From assembly GCF_016899425.1 (NCBI RefSeq), contig NZ_CP045994.1, positions 3,100,001-3,164,000 on the forward strand: a stretch of 64,000 bases of DNA, written 5' to 3'. The notes beneath the pieces were generated by a model. It did no database searches. It worked only from the letters and a program-made list of their open reading frames with translations, and was not told the DNA's origin. Source of the stretch: Burkholderia sp. MS389. GTDB taxonomy: Bacteria; Pseudomonadota; Gammaproteobacteria; Burkholderiales; Burkholderiaceae. Positions 19,081-28,499 of the stretch are shown piece after piece. The translations under genes and the position numbers were made by a program. Numbering within the stretch: the first letter of the stretch is position 1; each line of letters begins with the position of its first letter.

Positions 19081-20562
19081 TCAGAACGCCGCGTCGGCGC
19101 TGGCCGGCACACGCTCGCCGCGTGCGACGAAACCGCCGGCGCGCTCGCCGGTCGGCTGGCCGTTTTCGTAGGTCAGCACGCCGTTCACCCACACCGCGTC
19201 GATCCCGTGCGCGGGCTGTTGCGGCTTCTCGAACGTCGCCGCGTCGATCACGCTCGCCGGATCGAACAGCACGAGATCCGCGTGGTAGCCGACATGCACT
19301 TCGCCGCGCTTCGCGATCCCGTAGCGGCGCGCGGACAGCGACGTCATCTTGCGGATCGCCTCCTCGAGCGGCAGCAAGTTGGTCTCGCGTACGTAATGGC
19401 CGAGCACGCGCGGAAACGCGCCCCACAGCCGCGGATGCGGCAGCGGATCGTTCGGCAGGCCGTCCGAGCCCACCATCGTCGCCGGATGCGACAGAATCCG
19501 GCGCACGTCGTCCTCGGACATGTTGTGGTACACGGCGCCCGCCGGGCGAATGCGCTGCGCGGCTTCCTGCTCGGTCATGCCCCAGTCGGCCGCGATCGCC
19601 TTCAGCAGCTTGCCCGCGACTTCCGGATGCGGCTCCGACCACGTGATCGTGATGTCGATGTCACCGGTCACCTGCTTCAGGTCGAGCGTCGACGAACTGC
19701 GGCTGTACGGATAGCAGTCGCAGCCGACCGGCTGGTAGCGGCGCGCGCCTTCGAGCGACGCGAGCACCTCGGTGCTGCGCCCCCAGTTCGACGGGCCCGC
19801 GCACTTCAGGTGCGAGATCACGACCGGCACCTGCGCGTGGCGGCCGACGCGATAGGCCTCGTCCATCGCGTCGAGGATCGCGTCGAACTCGGTGCGCATG
19901 TGCGTCGTGTACAGCGCGCCGGCCTGGGCGAGCGGCTCGGCGAGCGCCATCACTTCCTCGGTCGGCGCCGCGAACGCGGAGCCGTACGCCAGGCCCGACG
20001 ACAGGCCGAGCGCGCCGTTCGCGAGCGCCTCCTCGAGCTGCGCGCGCATGCCGGCGATCTCGCCGTCGGTCGCCGCGCGGTCGAGGCGGTCCATCTGGTT
20101 GTTGCGCAGCGCCGTATGGCCGACGAGCGCCGCGACGTTCACGGCCGGACGCGCGTCGTTCACGGCCGCGACGTAAGCGGCGAAGGTCGGGTACCGGAAC
20201 GCACCGCGCTCGCCGAGCAGGTTCATCGGGTCGGGCGGATCGCCGGCAAGCGTCACCGGCGATGCGCTGATCCCGCAGTTGCCGACGATCACGGTCGTCA
20301 CGCCCTGCGAGATCTTCGGGATCATCTCCGGCGCGCGGATCACGTGCGTGTCGTCGTGCGTGTGCACGTCGACGAAACCCGGCGCGAGCGCACGGCCGTT
20401 CGCGTCGACGACGTTTTCGGCGAGCCAGTTCGACAGGTTGCCGATCGCCGCGATCAGGCCGTTGCGGATCGCGACGTCGCGCGTGACGGGCGGCGCGCCG
20501 GTGCCGTCGTACAGCTGCGCGCCGACGATCAGCGTATCGGCCGCTTCGGGATGCGAATGCAT
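19081..20562 (-). CDS. N-acyl-D-amino-acid deacylase (D-aminoacylase)
   Basis: 493 residues of the amidohydrolase superfamily. It releases D-amino acids from their N-acyl forms. Metal-site residues sit at the positions known from Alcaligenes D-aminoacylase: H67 and H69 (VDVHTHDD) and C96 (VGNCGIS). Further signatures are YTTHMRTE, VVISHLKCAG and MVGSDGLPNDPLPHPR. Cytoplasmic, no signal peptide. The ATG at 20562 has TAGGAG upstream and lies just two bases after the rpiR stop, so the regulator and enzyme are co-translated. ridA follows after 78 bases. Confidence 0.92.
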   Translation of the reverse strand: MHSHPEAADTLIVGAQLYDGTGAPPVTRDVAIRNGLIAAIGNLSNWLAENVVDANGRALAPGFVDVHTHDDTHVIRAPEMIPKISQGVTTVIVGNCGISASPVTLAGDPPDPMNLLGERGAFRYPTFAAYVAAVNDARPAVNVAALVGHTALRNNQMDRLDRAATDGEIAGMRAQLEEALANGALGLSSGLAYGSAFAAPTEEVMALAEPLAQAGALYTTHMRTEFDAILDAMDEAYRVGRHAQVPVVISHLKCAGPSNWGRSTEVLASLEGARRYQPVGCDCYPYSRSSSTLDLKQVTGDIDITITWSEPHPEVAGKLLKAIAADWGMTEQEAAQRIRPAGAVYHNMSEDDVRRILSHPATMVGSDGLPNDPLPHPRLWGAFPRVLGHYVRETNLLPLEEAIRKMTSLSARRYGIAKRGEVHVGYHADLVLFDPASVIDAATFEKPQQPAHGIDAVWVNGVLTYENGQPTGERAGGFVARGERVPASADAAF

Positions 20563-20564
20563 GG

Positions 20565-21503
20565 TCAGTCTCCTACCGGTTGACGGTCGCCGCCGCCGCG
20601 GTGCGCATCGAGCGCGTGTTTGATGCGGCGCAGCGATTCCCGGCCCGCATCGCCGAGCCGCAATGCGACGCCGGTGACGAGCACGTCGATCGCCATCATC
20701 ATCGCGTAGCGCGAGGTCGACGGCTTGTAGATGAAATCGGTTTCGAACGCGACGACGGGAATCAGGTGGTCGGCGAGCTTCGCGAGCGGCGACGCCGGCG
20801 CGGTGATCGCGATCAGCTTCGCGCCGTAGCGCTTCGCGAGCCGGCAGCTTTCGAGCAGCTCGGGCACGCGCCCGCTCACCGACAACGCGACGACGGCGGT
20901 GTCGCTCGACAGCGTCGCGGCCACCATCCGCTGCAGCAGGCTGTCCTGGTAGCTCGCGACCGGCCGGCCGAAACGCACGAGCCGGAAGCGCAGCTCGTCG
21001 GCCAGCGCGGTCGAGCCGCCGCCCTGCCCGTACACGTAGGTCATCTTCGCGCCGGCGAGCAGGTCGGCCGCCGCATCGAACGACGTGTTGCGCAGCAGCT
21101 GGTGGTTGTGCGCGAGCGCCACGCGAATCTCGTCGTAGACCATCGACGCGGGGCTCGCGTCGTCGGCCGGCGCGTCGTCGGACGGCACCAGGAAGCGCTG
21201 GCCGACGGCCGCCGCCTGCGCGACGAGCACCTTCAGTTCGCGCACGTCGCGGCAGCCGACGGCCTTCGCGAAGCGCGTGACCGTCGCGACGCTGACCTCC
21301 GCATCCCGCGCGAGCGCGCCGATGCTCGCATGCGCGGCGCGCGCCAGATCGGCGAGGATGAACGCGGCGACCTTGCGCTCGGCTTCGCGCAGCTCGGGCG
21401 CGCACTCGGCGATCCGCGCGACGATGTCGAGGACCGGCGGGGCGGCCAGCGCGGGATGAGACTCGGCGGCAAGCGGAGCGGACGGGGAAGCGGGCGCGTT
21501 CAT
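20565..21503 (-). CDS. MurR/RpiR family transcriptional regulator
   Basis: 312 residues. An N-terminal helix-turn-helix of the RpiR type (about 25-100, with HASIGALARDAEVSVATVTRF and KAVGCRDVRELKVLV) is followed by a SIS sugar-isomerase-like domain (about 120-270; YVYGQGGGSTALADE, ALSVSGRVPELLE). The SIS domain normally binds a phosphorylated sugar or related ligand. It heads the D-aminoacylase-ridA transcript and faces the DSD1-type gene across a 118-base gap containing a perfect 19-bp palindrome, the likely operator. Most probably it controls both arms. Confidence 0.9.
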   Translation of the reverse strand: MNAPASPSAPLAAESHPALAAPPVLDIVARIAECAPELREAERKVAAFILADLARAAHASIGALARDAEVSVATVTRFAKAVGCRDVRELKVLVAQAAAVGQRFLVPSDDAPADDASPASMVYDEIRVALAHNHQLLRNTSFDAAADLLAGAKMTYVYGQGGGSTALADELRFRLVRFGRPVASYQDSLLQRMVAATLSSDTAVVALSVSGRVPELLESCRLAKRYGAKLIAITAPASPLAKLADHLIPVVAFETDFIYKPSTSRYAMMMAIDVLVTGVALRLGDAGRESLRRIKHALDAHRGGGDRQPVGD

Positions 21504-21525
21504 CGACGGAAAGGGTGCGGAACTT

Positions 21526-21544
21526 GATGTTATTAAATAACATC
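21526..21544. promoter_or_regulatory. Perfect 19-bp palindrome, likely RpiR operator
   Basis: GATGTTATTAAATAACATC is a perfect inverted repeat around a central A. It lies 23 bases upstream of the rpiR start and 78 bases upstream of the divergent PLP-enzyme gene, and is AT-rich in a GC-rich genome. RpiR/MurR proteins bind such dyads as dimers. The inner TATTAAAT could also serve as part of a -10 region. Confidence 0.65.
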
Positions 21545-21621
21545 ACCGCGCCGATGCTACTTTCTGTACCATCTGCATGTCAACTTCAGTGCAATGCATA
21601 GTGATGATGGAGCGGGATGAC

Positions 21622-22902
21622 ATGAAAGTTACAAACTATCAGGAAGCGACGATCGATCCGTTCGGCAAGGGCCTGGGCAATGTGCCGAGCGCGAGCGTGC
21701 CGCTCGGCGACGCCGGCCGGCTCGAATGGAACCTGCTCGCGGAAGACGTCAGCCTGCCGGCCGCCGTGCTTTACGAGGATCGCGTCGAGCACAACCTGAA
21801 CTGGATGCAGGCGTTCGTGCAGCAATACGGCGTCAAGTTCGCGCCGCACGGCAAGACGACGATGGCGCCGCAACTGTTCCGCCGCCAGCTCGACGCCGGC
21901 GCGTGGGGCATCACGCTCGCGACCGCGCACCAGACGCAGGCCGCGTATCACGGCGGCGTACGGCGCGTGCTGCTCGCAAACCAGCTGGTCGGCCGCCAGA
22001 ACATGACGATCATCGCGGGGCTGCTGTCCGATCCCGATTTCGAGTTCTTCTGTCTGGTCGATTCCGCGGACAGCGTCGACCAGCTCGGCCGCTTCTTCGG
22101 CGACGCGAAGAAATCGCTGAACGTGCTGATCGAGCTTGGCGTGCCGGGCGGCCGCGCCGGCGTGCGCGACGCCGCGCAGCGCGAGGCCGTGCTGGCCGCG
22201 ATCGCGCGCTATCCGGACACGCTGAAGCTGGCCGGCATCGAGCTCTATGAAGGCGTGCTGAAAGAGGAAGGCGAGATCCGCGCGTTCCTGCAGCAGGCGG
22301 TCGCGCTCACGCGCGAGCTGGCCGAAGCCGGCCGCTTCGCGCGCACGCCGGCGATCCTGTCCGGCGCCGGTTCGGCGTGGTACGACGTGGTCGCGGAAGA
22401 ATTCAGGAAGGCATCCGACGCGGGCTTCGCGGAAGTCGTGCTGCGTCCGGGCTGCTACCTGACGCACGACGTCGGCATCTACAAGAAAGCGCAGACCGAC
22501 GTGTTCGCGCGCAACCCGATCGCCCGCTCGATGGGCGAAGGGCTGCTGCCGGCGCTGCAGCTGTGGGCGTACGTGCAGTCGGTGCCGGAAGCCGACCGCG
22601 CGATCGTCGCGCTCGGCAAGCGCGATGCGGCGTTCGACGCGGGCCTGCCCGAACCGGCGCGCCACTTCCGGCCGGGCCGCGACACCGCGCCGCGCGACGT
22701 CGCCGCCACCGAAGGCTGGGCCGTCACCGGGATGATGGACCAGCACGCGTACCTGCAGATCCCGCCGGGCGCGGACGTGAAGGTCGGCGACATGGTCGCG
22801 TTCGACATCTCGCACCCGTGCCTGACGTTCGACAAGTGGCGCCAGGTGCTCGTGCTCGATCCGCAGTTCCGCGTGACGGAAGTCGTCGAAACCTTCTTCT
22901 GA
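21622..22902 (+). CDS. DSD1-family PLP-dependent amino-acid deaminase (D-serine dehydratase-like)
   Basis: 426 residues. Fold-type III (alanine-racemase-like) barrel with the PLP lysine K78 in [13 protein letters not shown], followed by a C-terminal D-serine-dehydratase-like domain with metal-type residues in DQHAYL and HPCLTFDKW. Members deaminate D-serine, D-threonine or related amino acids, or act as aldolases; the precise substrate is unknown. The ATG at 22622-type alternatives upstream (21604/21607) exist, but 21622 has a GGAGCG site and gives the family-like start MKVTNYQEA. Divergent from rpiR; with D-aminoacylase and RidA it completes a D-amino-acid catabolic set. Confidence 0.87.
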   Translation: MKVTNYQEATIDPFGKGLGNVPSASVPLGDAGRLEWNLLAEDVSLPAAVLYEDRVEHNLNWMQAFVQQYGVKFAPHGKTTMAPQLFRRQLDAGAWGITLATAHQTQAAYHGGVRRVLLANQLVGRQNMTIIAGLLSDPDFEFFCLVDSADSVDQLGRFFGDAKKSLNVLIELGVPGGRAGVRDAAQREAVLAAIARYPDTLKLAGIELYEGVLKEEGEIRAFLQQAVALTRELAEAGRFARTPAILSGAGSAWYDVVAEEFRKASDAGFAEVVLRPGCYLTHDVGIYKKAQTDVFARNPIARSMGEGLLPALQLWAYVQSVPEADRAIVALGKRDAAFDAGLPEPARHFRPGRDTAPRDVAATEGWAVTGMMDQHAYLQIPPGADVKVGDMVAFDISHPCLTFDKWRQVLVLDPQFRVTEVVETFF

Positions 22903-23059
22903 CGCACGCCGCGCGCGATGCCGCCCCGCCGCTCGCGCGCGGCGGCCGTCACGCGCGCTTCAATCGGCCGGAGTACACTGCGCTTTCGTCCTCGGGGCCC
23001 GTCGCGGCCGTCATGCACGGCGCGACCGGGCCTTCAACGCTGCTTCACTGGAGAAAGCC

Positions 23060-23641
23060 ATGGCCGCGAAGAAGATCCTGTTCCTGACCGGCGATTTCGC
23101 CGAAGACTACGAAACGATGGTGCCGTTCCAGGCGCTGCAGGCCGTCGGCCACCACGTCGATGCAGTCTGCCCGGGCAAGCGCGCGGGCGACAAGATCAAG
23201 ACTGCGATCCACGATTTCGAAGGCGACCAGACCTACACCGAGAAGCCCGGCCACCAGTTCACGCTGAACGCGGCGTTCGACGACGTCGACGCATCGCGCT
23301 ACGACGCGCTCGCGATCGCGGGCGGCCGCGCCCCCGAATACCTGCGACTCGATCCGAAGGTGATTTCGCTCGTGCGCGCGTTCGCCGAAGCCGGCAAGCC
23401 GATCGCGGCGATCTGCCACGCGGCGCAACTGCTCGCGGCCGCCGACGTGATCCGCGGCAAGCGCATTTCGGCGTACCCGGCCTGCGCGCCGGAGGTGAAG
23501 CTCGCGGGCGGCGAATACGCGGACATCCCGGTCGACGCGGCCGTCACCGACGCGCCGTTCGTCACCGCGCCCGCGTGGCCCGCGCATCCGGCGTGGCTCG
23601 CGCAGTTCCTCGCGTTGCTCGGCACGCGCATCGAGCTGTGA
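23060..23641 (+). CDS. DJ-1/PfpI family protein
   Basis: 193 residues. The nucleophile elbow is AAICHAAQ with C119 and H120, and E15 in GDFAEDYE corresponds to the conserved DJ-1 glutamate. The [11 protein letters not shown] motif is typical of the PfpI branch. Members include proteases, glyoxalase III/deglycases and chaperones; sequence alone does not separate these. No signal peptide. It stands alone on the plus strand, converging with the marR-type gene; the 138-base gap between them has no recognised feature. Confidence 0.87.
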   Translation: MAAKKILFLTGDFAEDYETMVPFQALQAVGHHVDAVCPGKRAGDKIKTAIHDFEGDQTYTEKPGHQFTLNAAFDDVDASRYDALAIAGGRAPEYLRLDPKVISLVRAFAEAGKPIAAICHAAQLLAAADVIRGKRISAYPACAPEVKLAGGEYADIPVDAAVTDAPFVTAPAWPAHPAWLAQFLALLGTRIEL

Positions 23642-23779
23642 ACGACGTGAGATGAGTTGAAGTGAAAAGCCGGCCGGCGGCGGGCACGTTCGACCCGCTT
23701 GCCGCGCCGGCCACGATCGCCGGGGCGCGCGCCTTTCGTGCCGCCTCCCGATGCTTGTTGCGGCTTCCCTGCCTACCCT

Positions 23780-24226
23780 TTAGGGAGACGCCGGCGTCGA
23801 TCCGACGTCCGCGATCCGCGACTCCAGCATCGCGAGCGCGCCCGACAGCGCATTCAGCACGTCGTCCGGCAGCTGCGCCATCGTCTGTTCGAGAAACGCC
23901 TTGCGGCGCGGCAGGCATGCGTCGAACGCGGCGCGCCCTGCGTCCGTCAGCGTGACGTTGGTCACGCGGTTGTCGCGCGCGTCCGATTCGCGCTCGATCC
24001 AGCCGAGCGCGTCGAGCGACTTCAACTGGCGCGTGAGCGCGCCCGGATCGATGCGCAGCACCTCGACGAGCTTCTTCTGCGACGCATGCCCGTCCATCGT
24101 GTGCAGCGCGACCATGATGCGCCAGCGTGGCATCGGCTGCCCGACGTGCGCCTCGAACGCGGTCATGAATGCGCGATACGTGCGTCCGAATTGCTGCAAG
24201 ATCGCGACGCGGTCCTGTTCTTCCAT
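23780..24226 (-). CDS. MarR family transcriptional regulator
   Basis: 148 residues with the MarR winged helix: recognition area KKLVEVLRIDPGALTRQLKSLDALGWIERESDARDNRVT, where the DxRxxR-like wing (DARDNRV) is clear. It lies 54 bases downstream of the DHA2 exporter on the same strand, so it is likely co-transcribed with it and may repress the operon in the usual MarR/exporter arrangement, responding to a phenolic or other small molecule. Confidence 0.88.
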   Translation of the reverse strand: MEEQDRVAILQQFGRTYRAFMTAFEAHVGQPMPRWRIMVALHTMDGHASQKKLVEVLRIDPGALTRQLKSLDALGWIERESDARDNRVTNVTLTDAGRAAFDACLPRRKAFLEQTMAQLPDDVLNALSGALAMLESRIADVGSTPASP

Positions 24227-24280
24227 GCGCTGATTTCGTTCCGGTGAATCGTTGAGTCGTCGAATCGCTCGCCCGATCGG

Positions 24281-25876
24281 TCAATCGGCCGCGACGTGCG
24301 GTTCGATCTTGCGCCGCAGCGCGATCGGCGGCACGCGACGGCACTGCCACACCGACACCACGGCGACGACCGCCGCCATCGCGACGCCCAGGTGAATCGC
24401 GCCGACCAGCGATTCGCGGGCCGCTTCCAGCAGCAGCGCGCCATTATGCCCGGCACGCGTCAACTCCGCGACGAGACCGCCCTGCGCCGCGCGATCGATC
24501 AGGATCTGCGGATCGGCGAGCCGCGCGTGCCACTGCATCGCCTGGTCGGCCGACAGCGCATTGCGCACGCCGCCCGAATACATCTGATTGACGAGCGTGC
24601 CGGTGAGCGCGGTGCCCAGCATCCCGCCGACCATCCGCAACGATTGCAAGAGCGCCGTCGCGATGCCGAGATGCTCGCGGCCGGCCGTCTGCTGTGCGAA
24701 CACGGTCAGGTTCGGCAGCACGAAGCCAAGCCCGATGCCGCCCGCGACCATCAGCGCCATCAGCATCCAGGCCGGCGTCGCGTGGGTGGACACGACGATG
24801 CCCGCGCACGCGAGCGCGAACAGCACGAAGCCGACGTGCAGCATCGTGTTCGGGTTGCGAATGCGCGTGATGACGCGACCGTTCATGATGCTGCCGATCG
24901 TGATGAACACGACGAGCGGCGTGATCACGAGCCCCGCCTCCTTCGGCGACATCCCGAAGCCGCCCTGGAACAGCAGCGGCGCGTAGAACAGCAGCGAGAA
25001 CATCGAGAAACCGGCGAGGATCGCGAGCACGAACAGCGCGGACAGCGCGCGGTTGCCGAACATGTCGAACGGCAGAATCGGCTGCGCGCAGCGCTTCTCC
25101 CAGTGCCACAGGCCGATGCCCGCCGCGACCGCGACGACGAGCAGCAGCGACGCCCAGCTCGCGGCGCCGTACTTCGGCAGCCATTCGACGAACAGCTGCA
25201 GCGCACCGAGCGACAGCGCGATCAGGAGCGCGCCCGGCCAGTCGAGCCGCATCTTGCGATCATGCTCGACGTGGCGCAGATGCGGCAGGTAGCGCCACAC
25301 GAAGATCAACGACAAGATGCCGATCGGCAGGTTCACGTAGAACACCGAACGCCAGCCGAACGACTGGGTCAGGAAGCCGCCGAGCGACGGGCCGACCGCG
25401 TTCGCGATGCCGAACGCCGAGCTCATCAGCACCTGCCAGCGCAGCCGCACGACGGAATCGGGGAACAGATCGGGAATGCACGCGAACGCGGTGCCGACCA
25501 GCATCCCGCCGCCGATTCCCTGCAGCCCCCGCGCGAGCACGAGGGACAGCATGTCGTTGGCCATCCCGCACAGCACCGACGCGCCGGTGAACACGACGAT
25601 CGACGCGATCACGAACGGCTTGCGGCCGTAATAGTCGCCGAGCCGGCCGAAGATCGGCACCGTGATCACGGAACTGAGCAGATACGAGGTCGCGACCCAC
25701 GCATACAGGTCGAAGCCGCGGAGTTCGGCGACGATGGTCGGCAGCGCGGTGCCGACGACCGTCTGGTCCAGCGCGACCAGCATGGTGACGAACGAGATCC
25801 CGATCATCGCGAGCAGCGATTCGCGGAACGGCAGGACTTGCCCGCTCGAATGGTGGGCGGCAGTGTGGACGGCCAT
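24281..25876 (-). CDS. DHA2-family (EmrB/QacA) MFS drug exporter
   Basis: 531 residues with about 14 predicted membrane helices, the DHA2 length. The first helix carries LDQTVVGTALPTI (motif D1-like), the loop 2-3 motif A is GRLGDYYGRKP, and the helix 5 antiporter motif C is near GPSLGGFLTQSFGWR. It should export toxic compounds in exchange for protons at the inner membrane. No EmrA-type adaptor is adjacent. The ATG at 25876 is used; a TTG 30 bases upstream is the only alternative. Regulated probably by the MarR protein downstream. Confidence 0.9.
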   Translation of the reverse strand: MAVHTAAHHSSGQVLPFRESLLAMIGISFVTMLVALDQTVVGTALPTIVAELRGFDLYAWVATSYLLSSVITVPIFGRLGDYYGRKPFVIASIVVFTGASVLCGMANDMLSLVLARGLQGIGGGMLVGTAFACIPDLFPDSVVRLRWQVLMSSAFGIANAVGPSLGGFLTQSFGWRSVFYVNLPIGILSLIFVWRYLPHLRHVEHDRKMRLDWPGALLIALSLGALQLFVEWLPKYGAASWASLLLVVAVAAGIGLWHWEKRCAQPILPFDMFGNRALSALFVLAILAGFSMFSLLFYAPLLFQGGFGMSPKEAGLVITPLVVFITIGSIMNGRVITRIRNPNTMLHVGFVLFALACAGIVVSTHATPAWMLMALMVAGGIGLGFVLPNLTVFAQQTAGREHLGIATALLQSLRMVGGMLGTALTGTLVNQMYSGGVRNALSADQAMQWHARLADPQILIDRAAQGGLVAELTRAGHNGALLLEAARESLVGAIHLGVAMAAVVAVVSVWQCRRVPPIALRRKIEPHVAAD

Positions 25877-25983
25877 TTTTTGTCGATGCAACTTTTGCCG
25901 AGTCAAAGAATCTCAAAATTCTAGCACGCCGGAGTAATCTAGGCTGGCGATGGGTTCAGGGCCCGTTCACGCCAAGGAGAGAG

Positions 25984-26826
25984 ATGGAACCGATTTCAAT
26001 TTCCCCCGCCGCGACGCTGTCGCCGGAGGATCGGGACGCGCTGCGGCGCGCGAAGCAGGTGCTGGAAAGCCCGTCGCTGACGATGAAGCTGACGGGCGTG
26101 CTCGGCGCGCCGGTCGAGAAAATGATCGCGCGGCTGCCGGACTTCGCGACCGGCAAGATCAACGATGCGACGCAGCTCGCGCTGCGCAAGTGCCTGAACA
26201 TCGCGCTGCGCACGCTCGGCAAGCCGCAGGCGCCGGACGCCGAACCCGAGAAGCCGAGCAACCTGCTGCACAAGCTCGCGGTCGCGACGACCGGCGCGGC
26301 GGGCGGCGCGTTCGGCTTTCTCGCGCTGCCGGTCGAGCTGCCGGTGACGACCACGCTGATCTTCCGCTCGGTATGCGACATTGCACGCAGCGAAGGCGAG
26401 GACCTGACGTCGGTCGATACGCAGCTGCAATGCCTGGCCGTGCTCGGCATGGGCGGCAACCCGGACAAGCAGGAGGAGGACGCCGATCTCGGCTATTTCG
26501 TGCTGCGCGGCGCGCTCGCGCAGGCGATCTCGAAGGCGTCGTCGGACATCACGGCCAAAGGCATCGCCGCGCACAGCTCGGCGGCCGTGTTCAAGCTCGT
26601 GCAGACGGTGGCGTCGCGCTTCTCGGTGCAGGTGACCGAGCAGATGGCCGCGAAGTCGATCCCGGCGATCGGCGCCGTGCTCGGCGCGACCGTCAACACG
26701 CTGTTCATCGACCACTTCCAGCAGATGGCGCACGGCCACTTCACCGTGCGCCGGCTCGAACGCAAGTACGGTTCGGTGGCCGTCAAGGCCGCCTATCAGA
26801 CGATCGACGCCTCGCCCGCACGCTGA
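25984..26826 (+). CDS. EcsC family protein
   Basis: 280 residues of the EcsC family, named after a Bacillus protein of unknown biochemical role. The hydrophobic stretch TTGAAGGAFGFLALPVELPVTTTLIFRS (about 102-130) is the signature region, with a second Ala/Gly-rich stretch near 225-245; it probably associates with the membrane. A GAGAGAG purine run precedes the ATG. Divergent from the exporter (107-base gap) and convergent with the hydrolase gene, whose 3' end overlaps this one by 31 bases. Confidence 0.85.
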   Translation: MEPISISPAATLSPEDRDALRRAKQVLESPSLTMKLTGVLGAPVEKMIARLPDFATGKINDATQLALRKCLNIALRTLGKPQAPDAEPEKPSNLLHKLAVATTGAAGGAFGFLALPVELPVTTTLIFRSVCDIARSEGEDLTSVDTQLQCLAVLGMGGNPDKQEEDADLGYFVLRGALAQAISKASSDITAKGIAAHSSAAVFKLVQTVASRFSVQVTEQMAAKSIPAIGAVLGATVNTLFIDHFQQMAHGHFTVRRLERKYGSVAVKAAYQTIDASPAR

Positions 26827-27758
26827 ACCGCGCGCGCGACCGCGACGCGGCGCACGAACGCGGCCGCGCGGTCGAGCGCATCGCGCGCTTCCGGCACCAT
26901 CGGCGCGTACAGCTGCCACACGTGCGGCATGTCGGGCCACACCTCGATTTCCACCTGAACGCCGGCCGCCTTCGCCTTGTCGGCGACGCGGCGCGAATCG
27001 TCGAGCAGCACTTCGGTGCTGCCGACCTGGATGTATAGCGGCGGCAAGCCCGCGAAGTCCGCATGGAGCGGCGACGCGTACGGATGCGTCGCCGGCGCGT
27101 CGCCGAGATACAGCTTCGCGGCCTTCGGCAGCGCGGCGGCCGCGAACATCGGGTCGCGGCCGTCGTTGCTGCGCATCGTGTCGCCGGTGCCGGCCAGGTC
27201 CGTCCACGGCGAGAACAGGATCGCGCCGGCCGGCAGCGGCTCGCCGCGATCGCGCAGCGCGACGAGCGTCGCGAGCGCGAGGCCGCCGCCCGCGGAATCG
27301 CCGCCGAACACGATCGACTCGGGCGGCGTGCCGAGCGCCAGCAGTTGCCGGTACGCGGCGAGCGCATCGTCGAGCGCGGCCGGGAAGCGGTTTTCGGGCG
27401 CGAGCCGGTAGTCGAGCGAGAAAGAACGCACGCCCGCGCGCTTCGTCAGCCCGAACACCAGCGGGCGGTGGGTTTTCGTCGAACAGAAGTAGTAGCCGCC
27501 GCCATGGAAATACAGCAGCGTGCGGCCGGGCACGCGCGCCGCGCTCGAGTCGGTGCGCTCGAGCCATTCGCCGCGCAGCGGCGCGTCGCCCGGGCCGTAA
27601 CACTGGCGCAGCCGGTAGCCCGACGGCGCCCGGCGCGGCACGATCATCCGCAGGTCGGTAAAGCGCCGGGCACGCGCGGGGTCGAGCACCTCGCGCGTGG
27701 TTTCCGGACGAAACTGCCAGCGCAGCAGCCAGCAGGCGAACTTGCTTTGCCAACTCAT
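26796..27758 (-). CDS. Alpha/beta hydrolase, hormone-sensitive-lipase type
   Basis: 320 residues. The oxyanion motif HGGG (85-88) and nucleophile elbow GDSAGG (153-158, S155) mark the bacterial HSL (family IV) esterases; WPDMPHVWQL near 284 supplies the histidine. Likely an esterase/lipase of short acyl esters; no signal peptide. The ATG at 27758 is preferred because upstream in-frame sequence is Arg/Pro-rich filler. Its 3' end runs 31 bases into the 3' end of the ecsC-like gene on the other strand. The CHRD gene lies upstream on the same strand with an 89-base gap. Confidence 0.87.
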   Translation of the reverse strand: MSWQSKFACWLLRWQFRPETTREVLDPARARRFTDLRMIVPRRAPSGYRLRQCYGPGDAPLRGEWLERTDSSAARVPGRTLLYFHGGGYYFCSTKTHRPLVFGLTKRAGVRSFSLDYRLAPENRFPAALDDALAAYRQLLALGTPPESIVFGGDSAGGGLALATLVALRDRGEPLPAGAILFSPWTDLAGTGDTMRSNDGRDPMFAAAALPKAAKLYLGDAPATHPYASPLHADFAGLPPLYIQVGSTEVLLDDSRRVADKAKAAGVQVEIEVWPDMPHVWQLYAPMVPEARDALDRAAAFVRRVAVARAVQRAGEASIV

Positions 27759-27847
27759 CGGACGCACTCCGTCATCGCAATGTGACGATGGTACGTGCGA
27801 ACGCTCCCGCGTCGCTCGACAGGTGCCTCTACGCCACACGCCGGCGC

Positions 27848-28282
27848 TCAGTTCGCCGGCATCATCTGCCCGCGGATCTCGCCCGACGGGTGTTCCTTCG
27901 TATGAAGGTTGAAGTACCACCTGCCGCCCATCAGGTCGGTGACCTGCTCGTCGGTGAGCGCCTTCGAACCCTTGATGGGGCTCGCCAGCTCGTCCTTCGG
28001 GATCGGCACCTGCACGCCGGCGTTCTGGCCGACCGGCGCGGGCCCGTGGAAATGCGCGGCCGTGGCCGGCCCCGTGAGGTGTTCGTACGTGACCGTCCAC
28101 TGCAGCAGGCGGGTGGCCGTGTCGTAGGTGGCGGCGACGGCGCCCGAGCCCTTGGTCGCCGTCGGCGGCACTTCGCTCGACGGCTGCAGACTGGCGGACA
28201 GGCGCACCGTCTCGGCAGCGGCGCTGCCGGCGGCCAGCACACCCGCGAATAACGCGACCTGGAGCAAACGCAGCTTGAGCAT
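27848..28282 (-). CDS. CHRD domain exported protein
   Basis: 144 residues with a Sec signal peptide (MLKLRLLQ, a Val/Leu/Ala core, cleavage at SAAAE). The mature protein is a single CHRD domain, the fold first described in chordin and found in bacteria without a known role: AHFHGPAPVGQNAG and WYFNLHTKEHPSGEIRGQM are the signatures. Expected location is the periplasm or cell surface. A GGAG site precedes the ATG at 28282. It stands between the hydrolase and a 329-base spacer that carries a plus-strand terminator. Confidence 0.87.
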   Translation of the reverse strand: MLKLRLLQVALFAGVLAAGSAAAETVRLSASLQPSSEVPPTATKGSGAVAATYDTATRLLQWTVTYEHLTGPATAAHFHGPAPVGQNAGVQVPIPKDELASPIKGSKALTDEQVTDLMGGRWYFNLHTKEHPSGEIRGQMMPAN

Positions 28283-28499
28283 GGATTCTCCTTGTACGAC
28301 GTGGTACGCCGCCGGAACGGGGGCGCTACGCATGATGGTAGTCGATCGCCGCCGCGCCGACAGTCCGCCGAACGGCCATGCTGCGAATCGCCGCACCGCC
28401 TGTCGGCGCACCGCGCACGGCCGACGATCCTGCGCGACGCCGCTCGCGCCAGTCTGCGTCACGCTGGAACAGACCTTTGCAGCCTGACGGCTGAATCCA

